8,358 bases of DNA, taken from assembly GCA_029247985.1 (NCBI GenBank), contig JAQWKF010000067.1, positions 1-8,358 of the forward strand, written 5' to 3'. Under the pieces are notes generated by a model. It saw nothing but the letters and a program-made list of their open reading frames with translations. It had not been told where the DNA came from and did no database searches. This DNA comes from Flavobacteriaceae bacterium (GTDB lineage Bacteria; Bacteroidota; Bacteroidia; Flavobacteriales; Flavobacteriaceae). A program made the position numbers and the translations under genes. This document shows, one piece after another, positions 1 to 6,103 of the stretch (positions are counted from its first letter, which is position 1; the number at the start of each line of letters is the position of its first letter).

Positions 1-155
1 TTTACAATCATAATTTTCTTCCCCTTGAGTGATTCAAGCGAAAAAGGCTTGCCGTTTATGTCCTCAACAGTAAACGTGTGAATTGAATTTTTCATAGCAG
101 TAGGTTGAGCATAACTAAAACATGCGACAAGCAGTACTATAGACATAATGCGCAT
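1..155 (-). CDS. Glutathione peroxidase-like protein with export signal (N-terminal 51 residues, partial)
   Basis: The reverse strand gives 51 codons before the window edge. Residues 1-17 (MRIMSIVLLVACFSYAQ) look like a signal peptide: a basic start, a hydrophobic core, and SYA-Q as a possible cleavage site. LVAC at residues 9-12 could instead be a lipobox. From about residue 21 the chain (MKNSIHTFTV, then EDINGKPFSLESLKGKKIMIV) matches the start of thiol/glutathione peroxidases, just before the expected N-x-A-S-x-C/U active-site segment, which lies outside the window. Family members reduce hydroperoxides with thioredoxin or glutathione. An in-frame stop at 171-173 limits the start to ATG 155, or ATG 146 three codons later. 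The gene follows clpS after 45 bases, probably in the same transcript. A TlpA/AhpC-type thioredoxin-fold protein is the main alternative, because the catalytic residue is not visible. Confidence 0.75.
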   Translation of the reverse strand, partial: MRIMSIVLLVACFSYAQPTAMKNSIHTFTVEDINGKPFSLESLKGKKIMIV

Positions 156-200
156 AGGTAAATTTTTAAGCTAAGGTAAGCAATTGAGAAAAATAAGGGT

Positions 201-488
201 CTAAACGATTTCAGCACTGAGTCCTGCAGCGTGTAGTCGAATACATTTGGGTTCCAACTCATCGTAAGAACCACGTTTAACAGAGCATTTACCTTTATAG
301 TGTACTATAAGCGAACATTGCTCAGCCTGCTCTGGTGTGTGCTCACACACTTCAATCAGAGTACTGATGACATGATCGAAGGTATTGACATCGTCGTTGT
401 ACAGAATGATTTCGTGCAAACGAGAGGTTTCAACAGCTACTTCTCGCTGTGCTTGCTCTTGCTCTTTTGTTTTTTCAAAGTAAATCAT
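201..488 (-). CDS. clpS: ATP-dependent Clp protease adaptor ClpS
   Basis: ClpS binds proteins bearing destabilising N-terminal residues and hands them to the ClpA/ClpC unfoldase in the cytoplasm (N-end rule). With the start used here the protein is 95 residues. A variable charged N-terminal tail (about 1-24) is followed by the ClpS core. The core shows the NDD motif (31-33) that binds the substrate alpha-amino group, H63 in IVHYKG (equivalent to E. coli H66), and the C-terminal GLSAEIV seen in Bacteroidota members. The position of the E. coli gate Met40 is Phe37. I chose ATG 488 because it lies 5 bases after the prmA stop and gives the usual length. An upstream ATG at 521 would add 11 residues and overlap prmA by 28 bases. 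The gene is fourth in the leftward unit. No ClpA/ClpC gene is in the window. Confidence 0.93.
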   Translation of the reverse strand: MIYFEKTKEQEQAQREVAVETSRLHEIILYNDDVNTFDHVISTLIEVCEHTPEQAEQCSLIVHYKGKCSVKRGSYDELEPKCIRLHAAGLSAEIV

Positions 489-493
489 CTCCA

Positions 494-1318
494 CTAATTT
501 ATAAATTTTAAGCAAATCCAACCTTCTTTTTCTGTTTTCCCTAAGGGTTTGAGACCGTTTTCTTGAGCCAAAGCTTGAAGCGTCGCCACATCTTCTTGAT
601 GAAACCCAGATAACAGTAAGCTGCCACCTGGCGAAAGCATTTGAGCATAGCTAGACAATTGTGCTAACAACACATTTCTGTTGATGTTTGCCAAAATTAA
701 ATCGGGTTTAAAGCCTGTAAAAACATCTACCGTTTTGGTGCTAAAAGCAATATCGTGTATGTCATTCTTAGCTGCATTTTCTATGGCATTATCCACACAC
801 CAACTTTCAATATCAACGCCGGCAACCTTTTCAGCGCCTTGCATTTTTGCAGCAATTGCCAAAACACCCGTTCCCGTTCCCACATCTAAAACTGATTTAT
901 CAGCAACATCTATATCAAGAAGCTGTTTGAGCATAAGCTGTGTTGTGGCATGGTGTCCCGTCCCAAAAGACATCTGTGGGTCAATGATAATTTCGTGCTT
1001 GGTAGCGGAAGCCTTGTGAAACGAAGCCCTTATGGTCCAATCGCCAACTGTAATAGTATGAAAATGATCTTCCCAAATAGCATTCCAGTTTTGCCCTTCA
1101 AAATCTTCAATGCTTAGGGTAGCCGCTACCCCATCAAACGGAACAGCTAGGCAGGCTGCCTCAGAAATTTGAGACGCTTCATCCAAAGAGATATAAGCTG
1201 TTACCCCTGTTTCGGTATTGACAAAACTTTCAAATGGAAAGCTTGTTAGCCAAGCAGAAAAAATAGCTGTTTTTTCTGTTGGATAAACACTAAAATGATA
1301 AGCACGGTAAGCTTTCAA
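494..1318 (-). CDS. prmA: Ribosomal protein L11 methyltransferase PrmA
   Basis: PrmA transfers methyl groups from S-adenosylmethionine to amino groups of ribosomal protein L11 in the cytoplasm. The 274-residue protein has an N-terminal L11-recognition domain (about 1-90), the PrmA signature with SFGTGHH (117-123), SAM-binding motif I VLDVGTGTGVLA (143-154), the acidic residue of motif II (D169), and LANI (209-212), the family's form of the motif IV active-site loop. Length and motif order are normal for Bacteroidota PrmA. The start must be TTG 1318: there is no ATG in this frame until residue 116, and the N-terminal KAYRAYHFSVYP segment is family-like. It begins 2 bases after the tpiA stop, so the two are probably translationally coupled. 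Nothing suggests damage or transfer. Confidence 0.94.
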   Translation of the reverse strand: MKAYRAYHFSVYPTEKTAIFSAWLTSFPFESFVNTETGVTAYISLDEASQISEAACLAVPFDGVAATLSIEDFEGQNWNAIWEDHFHTITVGDWTIRASFHKASATKHEIIIDPQMSFGTGHHATTQLMLKQLLDIDVADKSVLDVGTGTGVLAIAAKMQGAEKVAGVDIESWCVDNAIENAAKNDIHDIAFSTKTVDVFTGFKPDLILANINRNVLLAQLSSYAQMLSPGGSLLLSGFHQEDVATLQALAQENGLKPLGKTEKEGWICLKFIN

Positions 1319-1320
1319 AT

Positions 1321-2070
1321 TTAAAAAGCATTGACAATCGCAGCAAAGTATTCAGCCTTAAGAGCAGCGCCACCAATCAATCCACCATCAACATCTGCTT
1401 GCGCGAAAATCTCTTTAGCATTGGCAGGCTTTACGCTACCTCCGTAAAGTACAGAAACGCGCTGTGCTAATGCATCGTCATATTTAGCAGCCAATACTGC
1501 TCTTATGTGTGCGTGCATTTCTTGAGCTTGTGCTGGGCTTGCGGTTTCCCCAGTTCCAATAGCCCAAACGGGCTCATAAGCAAGTGTAATATGTTCCCAT
1601 TGTGAAGGCTGTAGATGAAAGAGTCCATTTGTAAGCTGACTTGAAACAAGATCAAAGTGCGCATCTGACTTGCGATCTTCTAACTCCTCACCGAAACAAA
1701 AAATAACATGCATGTCGTTTTCCAATGCAGCATTTACTTTTTTAGCTAAAAGGGCGTCAGTCTCGTGAAAATAAGCTCTGCGTTCAGAGTGACCTAGGAT
1801 TACGGTATTTACCCCGATCCCTTTTAGCATAGCGGCCGATACCTCACCAGTATAGGCGCCAGAAGCAGCTTGGTGCATATTTTGTGCTGCCACATCTATG
1901 GATGTGCCAGTCGTTTGATCAACTGCTGCTGCTAGATGCACATAAGGAGTAGCGATGGCTACATGTACGTTGTCGTCAAAAGTTTGTGCTTTTAAGGCAT
2001 CTATTAATTCTTGGCTCTCTGCGGTGTTGAGGTTCATTTTCCAGTTACCGGCTACAATTTGTTTTCTCAT
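1321..2070 (-). CDS. tpiA: Triosephosphate isomerase
   Basis: This enzyme interconverts dihydroxyacetone phosphate and glyceraldehyde 3-phosphate in glycolysis and gluconeogenesis in the cytoplasm. It is a 249-residue TIM barrel of normal length. All catalytic parts are visible: GNWKMN with Lys11 (8-13), LGHSERR with the electrophile His94 (92-98), AYEPVWAIGTG with the base Glu166 and the flexible loop 6 (164-174), then YGGSVKPAN and DGGLIGGA, which form the phosphate-binding region near the C-terminus. ATG 2070 starts directly at the conserved MRKQIVAGNWKMN segment, so the start is firm. It lies 8 bases after the DUF1599 gene and 2 bases before prmA, inside one apparent operon. No Shine-Dalgarno sequence is evident. 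Confidence 0.97.
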   Translation of the reverse strand: MRKQIVAGNWKMNLNTAESQELIDALKAQTFDDNVHVAIATPYVHLAAAVDQTTGTSIDVAAQNMHQAASGAYTGEVSAAMLKGIGVNTVILGHSERRAYFHETDALLAKKVNAALENDMHVIFCFGEELEDRKSDAHFDLVSSQLTNGLFHLQPSQWEHITLAYEPVWAIGTGETASPAQAQEMHAHIRAVLAAKYDDALAQRVSVLYGGSVKPANAKEIFAQADVDGGLIGGAALKAEYFAAIVNAF

Positions 2071-2078
2071 GGTTATGG

Positions 2079-2663
2079 TTAGTTGTTTAAGTGTATCAAT
2101 GCAAATAAGGCGTAATTAATCATGTCTTGGAAGTTGGCTTCTAGACCTTCGCTTACAAGCGTTTTGCCTTCGTTATTCTCAATTTGTTTTACGCGTAATA
2201 GTTTTTGAAGAATCAAATCGGTCAGGGAGCTTACGCGCATATCGCGCCATGCCTCGCCATAGTCGTGATTCTTAAGCTCCATTAGGACCTTGGTTGCTGC
2301 TGCGTGTTTGTTGTAGTGGACCATTACCTCCTCGTTCGACAAGTCGGGCTGATCTGCTGCACCAAGTTCCAATTGGATTAACGCCATAATGGAGTAATTT
2401 ACAATACCGATAAATTCAGACACTTCACCCTCATCAACCTTTTTTGTTTCGAGTTGTTGCAGGGTTCTAATACGCTGTGCTTTGATAAAAATCTGATCAG
2501 TAAGAGAAGTAGGACGAAGTATGCGCCAGGCACAGCCGTAATCTTTCATTTTTTGCTCAAACAATGACTTGCATGTTGTTGATGCAGTAAGATATTGTGC
2601 TTCGGTTTGCGCCACCTGATTTGATTTGTTGTAAATTTCGCTCAAAAATGAAAATGTTTTCAT
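2079..2663 (-). CDS. DUF1599 family protein with two internal repeats, function unknown
   Basis: This 194-residue protein belongs to the DUF1599 family (which I recall Pfam also calling nucleotide modification associated domain 1), conserved in Bacteroidota near tpiA and folP. It consists of two homologous halves about 93 residues apart: DYGCAWR (41-47) and DYGEAWR (134-140); SLTD (53-56 and 146-149); an R-x-x-x-I/L helix after each; and NYSIMALI (89-96) and NYALFALI (183-190). The pattern suggests an all-helical duplicated fold. No signal peptide or membrane helix is seen. It is probably the first gene of the leftward unit leading into tpiA, prmA and clpS, and its start is 28 bases from the divergent folP start. 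A role in nucleotide or folate metabolism can be guessed from the neighbours and family name, but nothing in the sequence proves an activity. The start codon lies inside a 22-base inverted repeat. Confidence 0.88.
   Translation of the reverse strand: MKTFSFLSEIYNKSNQVAQTEAQYLTASTTCKSLFEQKMKDYGCAWRILRPTSLTDQIFIKAQRIRTLQQLETKKVDEGEVSEFIGIVNYSIMALIQLELGAADQPDLSNEEVMVHYNKHAAATKVLMELKNHDYGEAWRDMRVSSLTDLILQKLLRVKQIENNEGKTLVSEGLEANFQDMINYALFALIHLNN
2606..2639 (+). promoter_or_regulatory. Candidate folP-cdaA promoter inside the DUF1599 gene
   Basis: TTTG at 2606-2609 and TAAATTTC at 2632-2639 (seven of eight matches to TAnnTTTG) are separated by 22 bases, within the range described for flavobacterial promoters. 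The predicted start would be near 2646, about 46 bases before the folP ATG and inside the 2645-2666 inverted repeat. The divergent gap of 28 bases is too small to hold a whole promoter, so elements within the neighbouring gene are expected. The match is imperfect and this is a weak call. Confidence 0.3.
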
Positions 2664-2666
2664 TTT
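2645..2666. repeat. 22-base inverted repeat at the DUF1599 start codon (possible operator)
   Basis: AAAATGAAAA and TTTTCATTTT form perfect 10-base arms around a central TG. The right arm contains the DUF1599 start codon (2661-2663 on the reverse strand), and the left arm covers codons 4-6 and part of codon 7. As DNA it is a possible binding site for a dimeric regulator placed between the divergent DUF1599 and folP starts. As DUF1599 mRNA it could pair across the start codon, although only through A-U-rich pairs with a loop opened to four bases. AT-rich composition makes such dyads less surprising, so function is unproven. Confidence 0.5.
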
Positions 2667-2691
2667 AAACCAACTAATTTAATCGGTATTT

Positions 2692-3522
2692 ATGAACATC
2701 TCGTGTAAAGGCCAGCTTATAGACCTGACAACACCTAAAATAATGGGGATTCTCAACCTAACCCCAGACTCCTTTTATGATGGTGGCTTATTCAACAACA
2801 CAGATCGTGCACTTGCCCAAACGGAAAAAATGCTTCAAGAAGGCGCTACTTTTATAGACGTTGGTGGAGCAAGCTCAAAACCAGGTGCAGTTGAGATTTC
2901 AATTGATGAAGAGTTGTCTAGGGTGTTGCCAATAATTGAAGAAATACATAAAAGATTTCCTGAAGCCATTATTTCCATAGATACGTACAGAAGTATTGTT
3001 GCCAAACAGGCCGTAGCTACTGGTGCAGCCATAGTTAACGACATATCGGGTGGTAATCTAGATGCTAAAATGTTGGGTACTGTCGGGGCGCTATGGGGTG
3101 TTCCGTATATCGCTATGCACATGCAAGGGAAACCGCAAAATATGCAAGACAATCCCAGTTATGACAATGTAATGGTGGAAATGAGGTCGTTTTTTGCTGC
3201 AAAAATTGACGAAGCGAACAAGGCTGGTATACACGACATCATTATTGACCCAGGGTTTGGTTTTGGAAAAACATTAGATCACAACTATTCGCTACTGAAA
3301 AATTTAAGTAGCATTAAAATGGACGGCATACCCATATTGATTGGCCTATCGCGCAAGTCTATGATCCACAAACTACTAAAAATAGAAGCTGCCGATGCGC
3401 TAAACGGAACAACTGTATTGAATGCTATTGCCTTGCAACAGGGTGCTCAAATTTTACGTGTGCATGACGTCAAAGAAGCCCAACAAGCCGTACACCTCAT
3501 TGAAAAACTAAAGTATGCTTAA
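2692..3522 (+). CDS. folP: Dihydropteroate synthase
   Basis: The enzyme joins p-aminobenzoate to dihydropterin pyrophosphate in folate synthesis in the cytoplasm and is the sulfonamide target. The 276-residue TIM-barrel protein shows both family signatures: MGILNLTPDSFYDGG (18-32, with Asn22 for the pyrophosphate/metal) and IDVGGASSKPGA (55-66). Further pterin-site residues are D97 in SIDTY, N116-D117, D186 in IDPGFGFGKT, K222 in GLSRKS, and R256 and H258 in RVHDV. The second signature has Lys63 where most homologues carry Arg (ESTRPGA, or SSRPGA in Bacteroidota). The Phe28 and Pro64 positions linked to sulfonamide resistance in E. coli keep F and P. It leads a two-gene unit, with cdaA starting 23 bases downstream, and is divergent from the DUF1599 gene. 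Confidence 0.96.
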   Translation: MNISCKGQLIDLTTPKIMGILNLTPDSFYDGGLFNNTDRALAQTEKMLQEGATFIDVGGASSKPGAVEISIDEELSRVLPIIEEIHKRFPEAIISIDTYRSIVAKQAVATGAAIVNDISGGNLDAKMLGTVGALWGVPYIAMHMQGKPQNMQDNPSYDNVMVEMRSFFAAKIDEANKAGIHDIIIDPGFGFGKTLDHNYSLLKNLSSIKMDGIPILIGLSRKSMIHKLLKIEAADALNGTTVLNAIALQQGAQILRVHDVKEAQQAVHLIEKLKYA

Positions 3523-3545
3523 CCAATTATTTGTAATTTTATAGG

Positions 3546-4331
3546 ATGTTTGATTTTTTAGATTTTAATATACTGGACATCATCGATATTGTAATGGTAG
3601 CGATGTTGCTGTACTACGCTTACCGTCTTGTTAAAGGAACAGCCGCCATCAATATTTTTTTGGGCATCGTTATACTCTATTTAATATGGAAAATCACTGA
3701 TGCGCTGAACATGGAATTGCTAAGCAACATCCTCGGAGGATTTATGAGCGTTGGGGTATTTGCCCTTATTGTGGTTTTTCAACAAGAAATTCGTAAAATG
3801 TTATTGATGCTTGGGTCTTCAAATTTGGCAAACCGAAAAACAATCAATCGTTATCTTAAAATCTTTAACACCAATTCAAGTGAGATTGAATCATCGCTTA
3901 ACATTGATGCCTTGGTGAAAAGTTGTGCTTCGCTCAAAAAACAAAAAACAGGCGCACTTTTGGTTCTCGAACGCAACAGTAGTTTGGACTTTCTTAAATC
4001 ATCAGGTGTAGAAGTAAATATGGAAATTTCTGTTCCTGTAATTGAAAGCATCTTTCACAAAAGTGCACCGCTCCACGATGGAGCAGCTATTATAGAAAAT
4101 AACAACATCACAGCAACACGCGTTGTACTCCCTGTATCCGATAAAAGTGGGCTTCCAAAAAAATTCGGCTTGCGACACAAAGCCGCAGTTGGAATTACAG
4201 AAAAAACAGATGCGGTGGTATTGGTGGTTTCCGAAGAAACTGGCAGTATCAGCTACTTTAAGGACGGAGAAAAAATTTCTTTTGGCTCGTATAAAGAACT
4301 ATGTGAAATCATTGCCAAAGACATGATTTAA
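3546..4331 (+). CDS. cdaA: Membrane diadenylate cyclase (c-di-AMP synthase), CdaA family
   Basis: CdaA condenses two ATP molecules into cyclic di-AMP, a second messenger for turgor, potassium and cell-wall control, on the inner face of the cytoplasmic membrane. The 261-residue protein has three predicted membrane helices (about 10-26, 34-50, 60-79), a basic linker with VFQQEIRK (77-84), then the DAC domain with SAPLHDGA (173-180, metal/ATP-binding DGA), GLRHKAAVGITE (208-219) and SEETG (229-233). The family's RHR motif reads RHK here (210-212). Length and layout match Bacteroidota CdaA. It follows folP by 23 bases, a Bacteroidota arrangement, whereas Firmicutes place cdaA with cdaR and glmM. 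No cdaR is present here. Its TAA stop interlocks with the convergent ABC gene's stop, leaving no terminator space. Confidence 0.94.
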   Translation: MFDFLDFNILDIIDIVMVAMLLYYAYRLVKGTAAINIFLGIVILYLIWKITDALNMELLSNILGGFMSVGVFALIVVFQQEIRKMLLMLGSSNLANRKTINRYLKIFNTNSSEIESSLNIDALVKSCASLKKQKTGALLVLERNSSLDFLKSSGVEVNMEISVPVIESIFHKSAPLHDGAAIIENNNITATRVVLPVSDKSGLPKKFGLRHKAAVGITEKTDAVVLVVSEETGSISYFKDGEKISFGSYKELCEIIAKDMI

Positions 4332-6103
4332 ACAATGGGTTCAGCATTAACAAATTGAACCTCATAAAGATTCTTGTAGTGGCCTCCCGCTATTTTTAGT
4401 AATTCGCTATGCGTACCCGACTCAACAATCCTTCCTTTATCCAATACAATAATACTGTCTGCGCGCTGTATGGTGGCTAGTCTGTGGGCAATTACAAGAG
4501 AGGTTTTTCCTTTTGTGATTTCCTTAGTAGCTTTTTGAATTAGCTTTTCTGCATGCGTATCAATTGAAGAAGTGGCCTCGTCTAAAACCAAAATCTTAGG
4601 CTGTATGACATACGCTCTTAAAAAAGCAATCAGCTGACGCTGTCCTGTTGACAACATACCTCCACGCTCTTTTACATTAAAATGATAGCCCTCTGGAAGG
4701 CTGGAAACAAAGCTATGAACCCCTATTTTTTTGGCAGCTGCAATCACATCATCTTCCGAAATAGAAGTATCCCACAAGGTAATGTTGTTGTAAATGGTGT
4801 CGGCAAAAAGAAAAACGTCTTGCAGCACCACACCAATTTGTTTACGCAGCCAAGAACGGTCATAGTCTTCAATGTTTACCCCATCTAAGGTAACCTTACC
4901 CCCGTCAATTTCATAAAAACGGCTTAGAATATTGATAAGCGTAGACTTACCAGCACCAGTAGCACCAACCACAGCTACAGTTTCACCCGGCGCCATATTG
5001 AACGATATTCCGTGCAACACCGTTTCATCTTCTTTGTAAGAAAACGTTACATCTTCAAAACTAACGTTACCCGAAATTTCATTTTTGGGAATACTGCCAT
5101 TATTTGAAATTGATTCGTGCGTATCTAGCACTGCCATAACGCGACGAACCGCCACCATACCCATTTGAAGGGTATTAAACTTATCCGCAATTTGACGTAG
5201 TGGACGAAACAGCATCTGTGACAACTGAATAAACAAAAAGATAATACCCAGTGTAATTCCTTTTGAGCCTGCAATGACATTGAGTCCCCCAAACCACACA
5301 AGAAGTCCAATGGTAATTGAGGTGGAAAGTTCTGCAATGGGAAAGAAAATAGAGTTGTACCAAACGGTTTTTAGCCACGCTTTGCGGTGTTTGTTATTGA
5401 TGTCTTTAAATGCAGCCGACTCTAAACTTTCGCGACCAAACAATTGGACGATGCTCATGCCCGAAATACGTTCTTGCACAAAACTATTCAGGTTGGCTAC
5501 TTGAGTACGCACCTCATCAAAAGCCGACTTCATGGCTTTTTGAAATTGCCTGGTTGCAAACAGAATTATTGGTAACACGGAAAAAACAATAATCGAGAGC
5601 TTCCAGCTTACGGTCCACATCACCACAATAACCACAACCATCTTTAAGAGATCTGCGATAATCATAAACAAGCCTTGGCTAAAAATTCCAGAAATAGTTT
5701 CAATATCACTTACCACACGTGTAACCAAACGTCCAACAGCTGACTTGTCATAATAAGCCATTTTAAACTGTATCATGTGGCGATAAAGTGTATTGCGTAA
5801 ATCGTAAATAACGTGTTGCCCGAGCCAGTTGGCGTAATAAATAAACACAAACTGAAAAACAACTTCAAGCACCAAGGTCAGGACCATTAGGGCAATAAGA
5901 AGCAACATCCCATCATAGTCTTTTAACGTAATATAATCGTCGATGGTAATCTTGAGTAAATAGGGACTTAGGGTAGAAAATCCAGATAACAACACCGCCG
6001 AAACCAGCACCAATATAAATGTGATGCGGTAAGGCTTTGCAAAAGACAGAAGGCGCTTGAACAAGCTTACATCCAAAATACTGTTTGAGTCTTTTTTATC
6101 CAT
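4328..6103 (-). CDS. ABC transporter, fused permease/ATPase half-transporter (MsbA/multidrug type)
   Basis: A 591-residue exporter half that should work as a homodimer in the cytoplasmic membrane. The N-terminal permease (about 20-310) has six predicted helices, roughly at 28-50, 66-90, 146-165, 166-184, 252-276 and 284-300. The C-terminal ATPase (about 347-580) is complete: Walker A GATGAGKST (380-388), Q-loop Gln428, signature LSTGQ (484-488, usual LSGGQ), Walker B ILVLDE (504-509), D-loop SSID, and switch His540 in IAHR. The substrate cannot be read from the sequence; lipid or drug export is typical of the family. I prefer ATG 6103, which overlaps the truA stop by 8 bases (ATGGATAA). A TTG at 6112 would add only three residues. 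Being directly after truA suggests co-transcription and translational coupling, not shared function. Confidence 0.94.
   Translation of the reverse strand: MDKKDSNSILDVSLFKRLLSFAKPYRITFILVLVSAVLLSGFSTLSPYLLKITIDDYITLKDYDGMLLLIALMVLTLVLEVVFQFVFIYYANWLGQHVIYDLRNTLYRHMIQFKMAYYDKSAVGRLVTRVVSDIETISGIFSQGLFMIIADLLKMVVVIVVMWTVSWKLSIIVFSVLPIILFATRQFQKAMKSAFDEVRTQVANLNSFVQERISGMSIVQLFGRESLESAAFKDINNKHRKAWLKTVWYNSIFFPIAELSTSITIGLLVWFGGLNVIAGSKGITLGIIFLFIQLSQMLFRPLRQIADKFNTLQMGMVAVRRVMAVLDTHESISNNGSIPKNEISGNVSFEDVTFSYKEDETVLHGISFNMAPGETVAVVGATGAGKSTLINILSRFYEIDGGKVTLDGVNIEDYDRSWLRKQIGVVLQDVFLFADTIYNNITLWDTSISEDDVIAAAKKIGVHSFVSSLPEGYHFNVKERGGMLSTGQRQLIAFLRAYVIQPKILVLDEATSSIDTHAEKLIQKATKEITKGKTSLVIAHRLATIQRADSIIVLDKGRIVESGTHSELLKIAGGHYKNLYEVQFVNAEPIV

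Noticed and set aside
156..200. Promoter or terminator between clpS and the peroxidase gene
   Set aside because: TATTTTTC (195 to 188 on the reverse strand) has no -33 partner, and no convincing stem followed by a T tract is present.
489..521. Upstream ATG for clpS at 521
   Set aside because: It would overlap prmA by 28 bases and add 11 residues not expected in ClpS; ATG 488 fits better, though the longer form cannot be excluded.
681..1019. Open frame of 112 codons on the forward strand
   Set aside because: It lies wholly antisense to prmA, whose motifs are intact, and its translation shows no recognisable domain.
2835..3152. Reverse-strand open frame of 105 codons
   Set aside because: It is antisense to folP and Cys/Pro-rich with no family resemblance; a shadow of the real gene.
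3546..4331. DisA-type DNA-integrity c-di-AMP synthase
   Set aside because: There is no DNA-binding helix-hairpin-helix region, and three N-terminal membrane helices show the CdaA type.
4642..4656. LSTGQ in the ABC signature as a sign of an inactive ATPase
   Set aside because: Variation at the third position of LSGGQ is common in active exporters, and all other catalytic motifs are intact.
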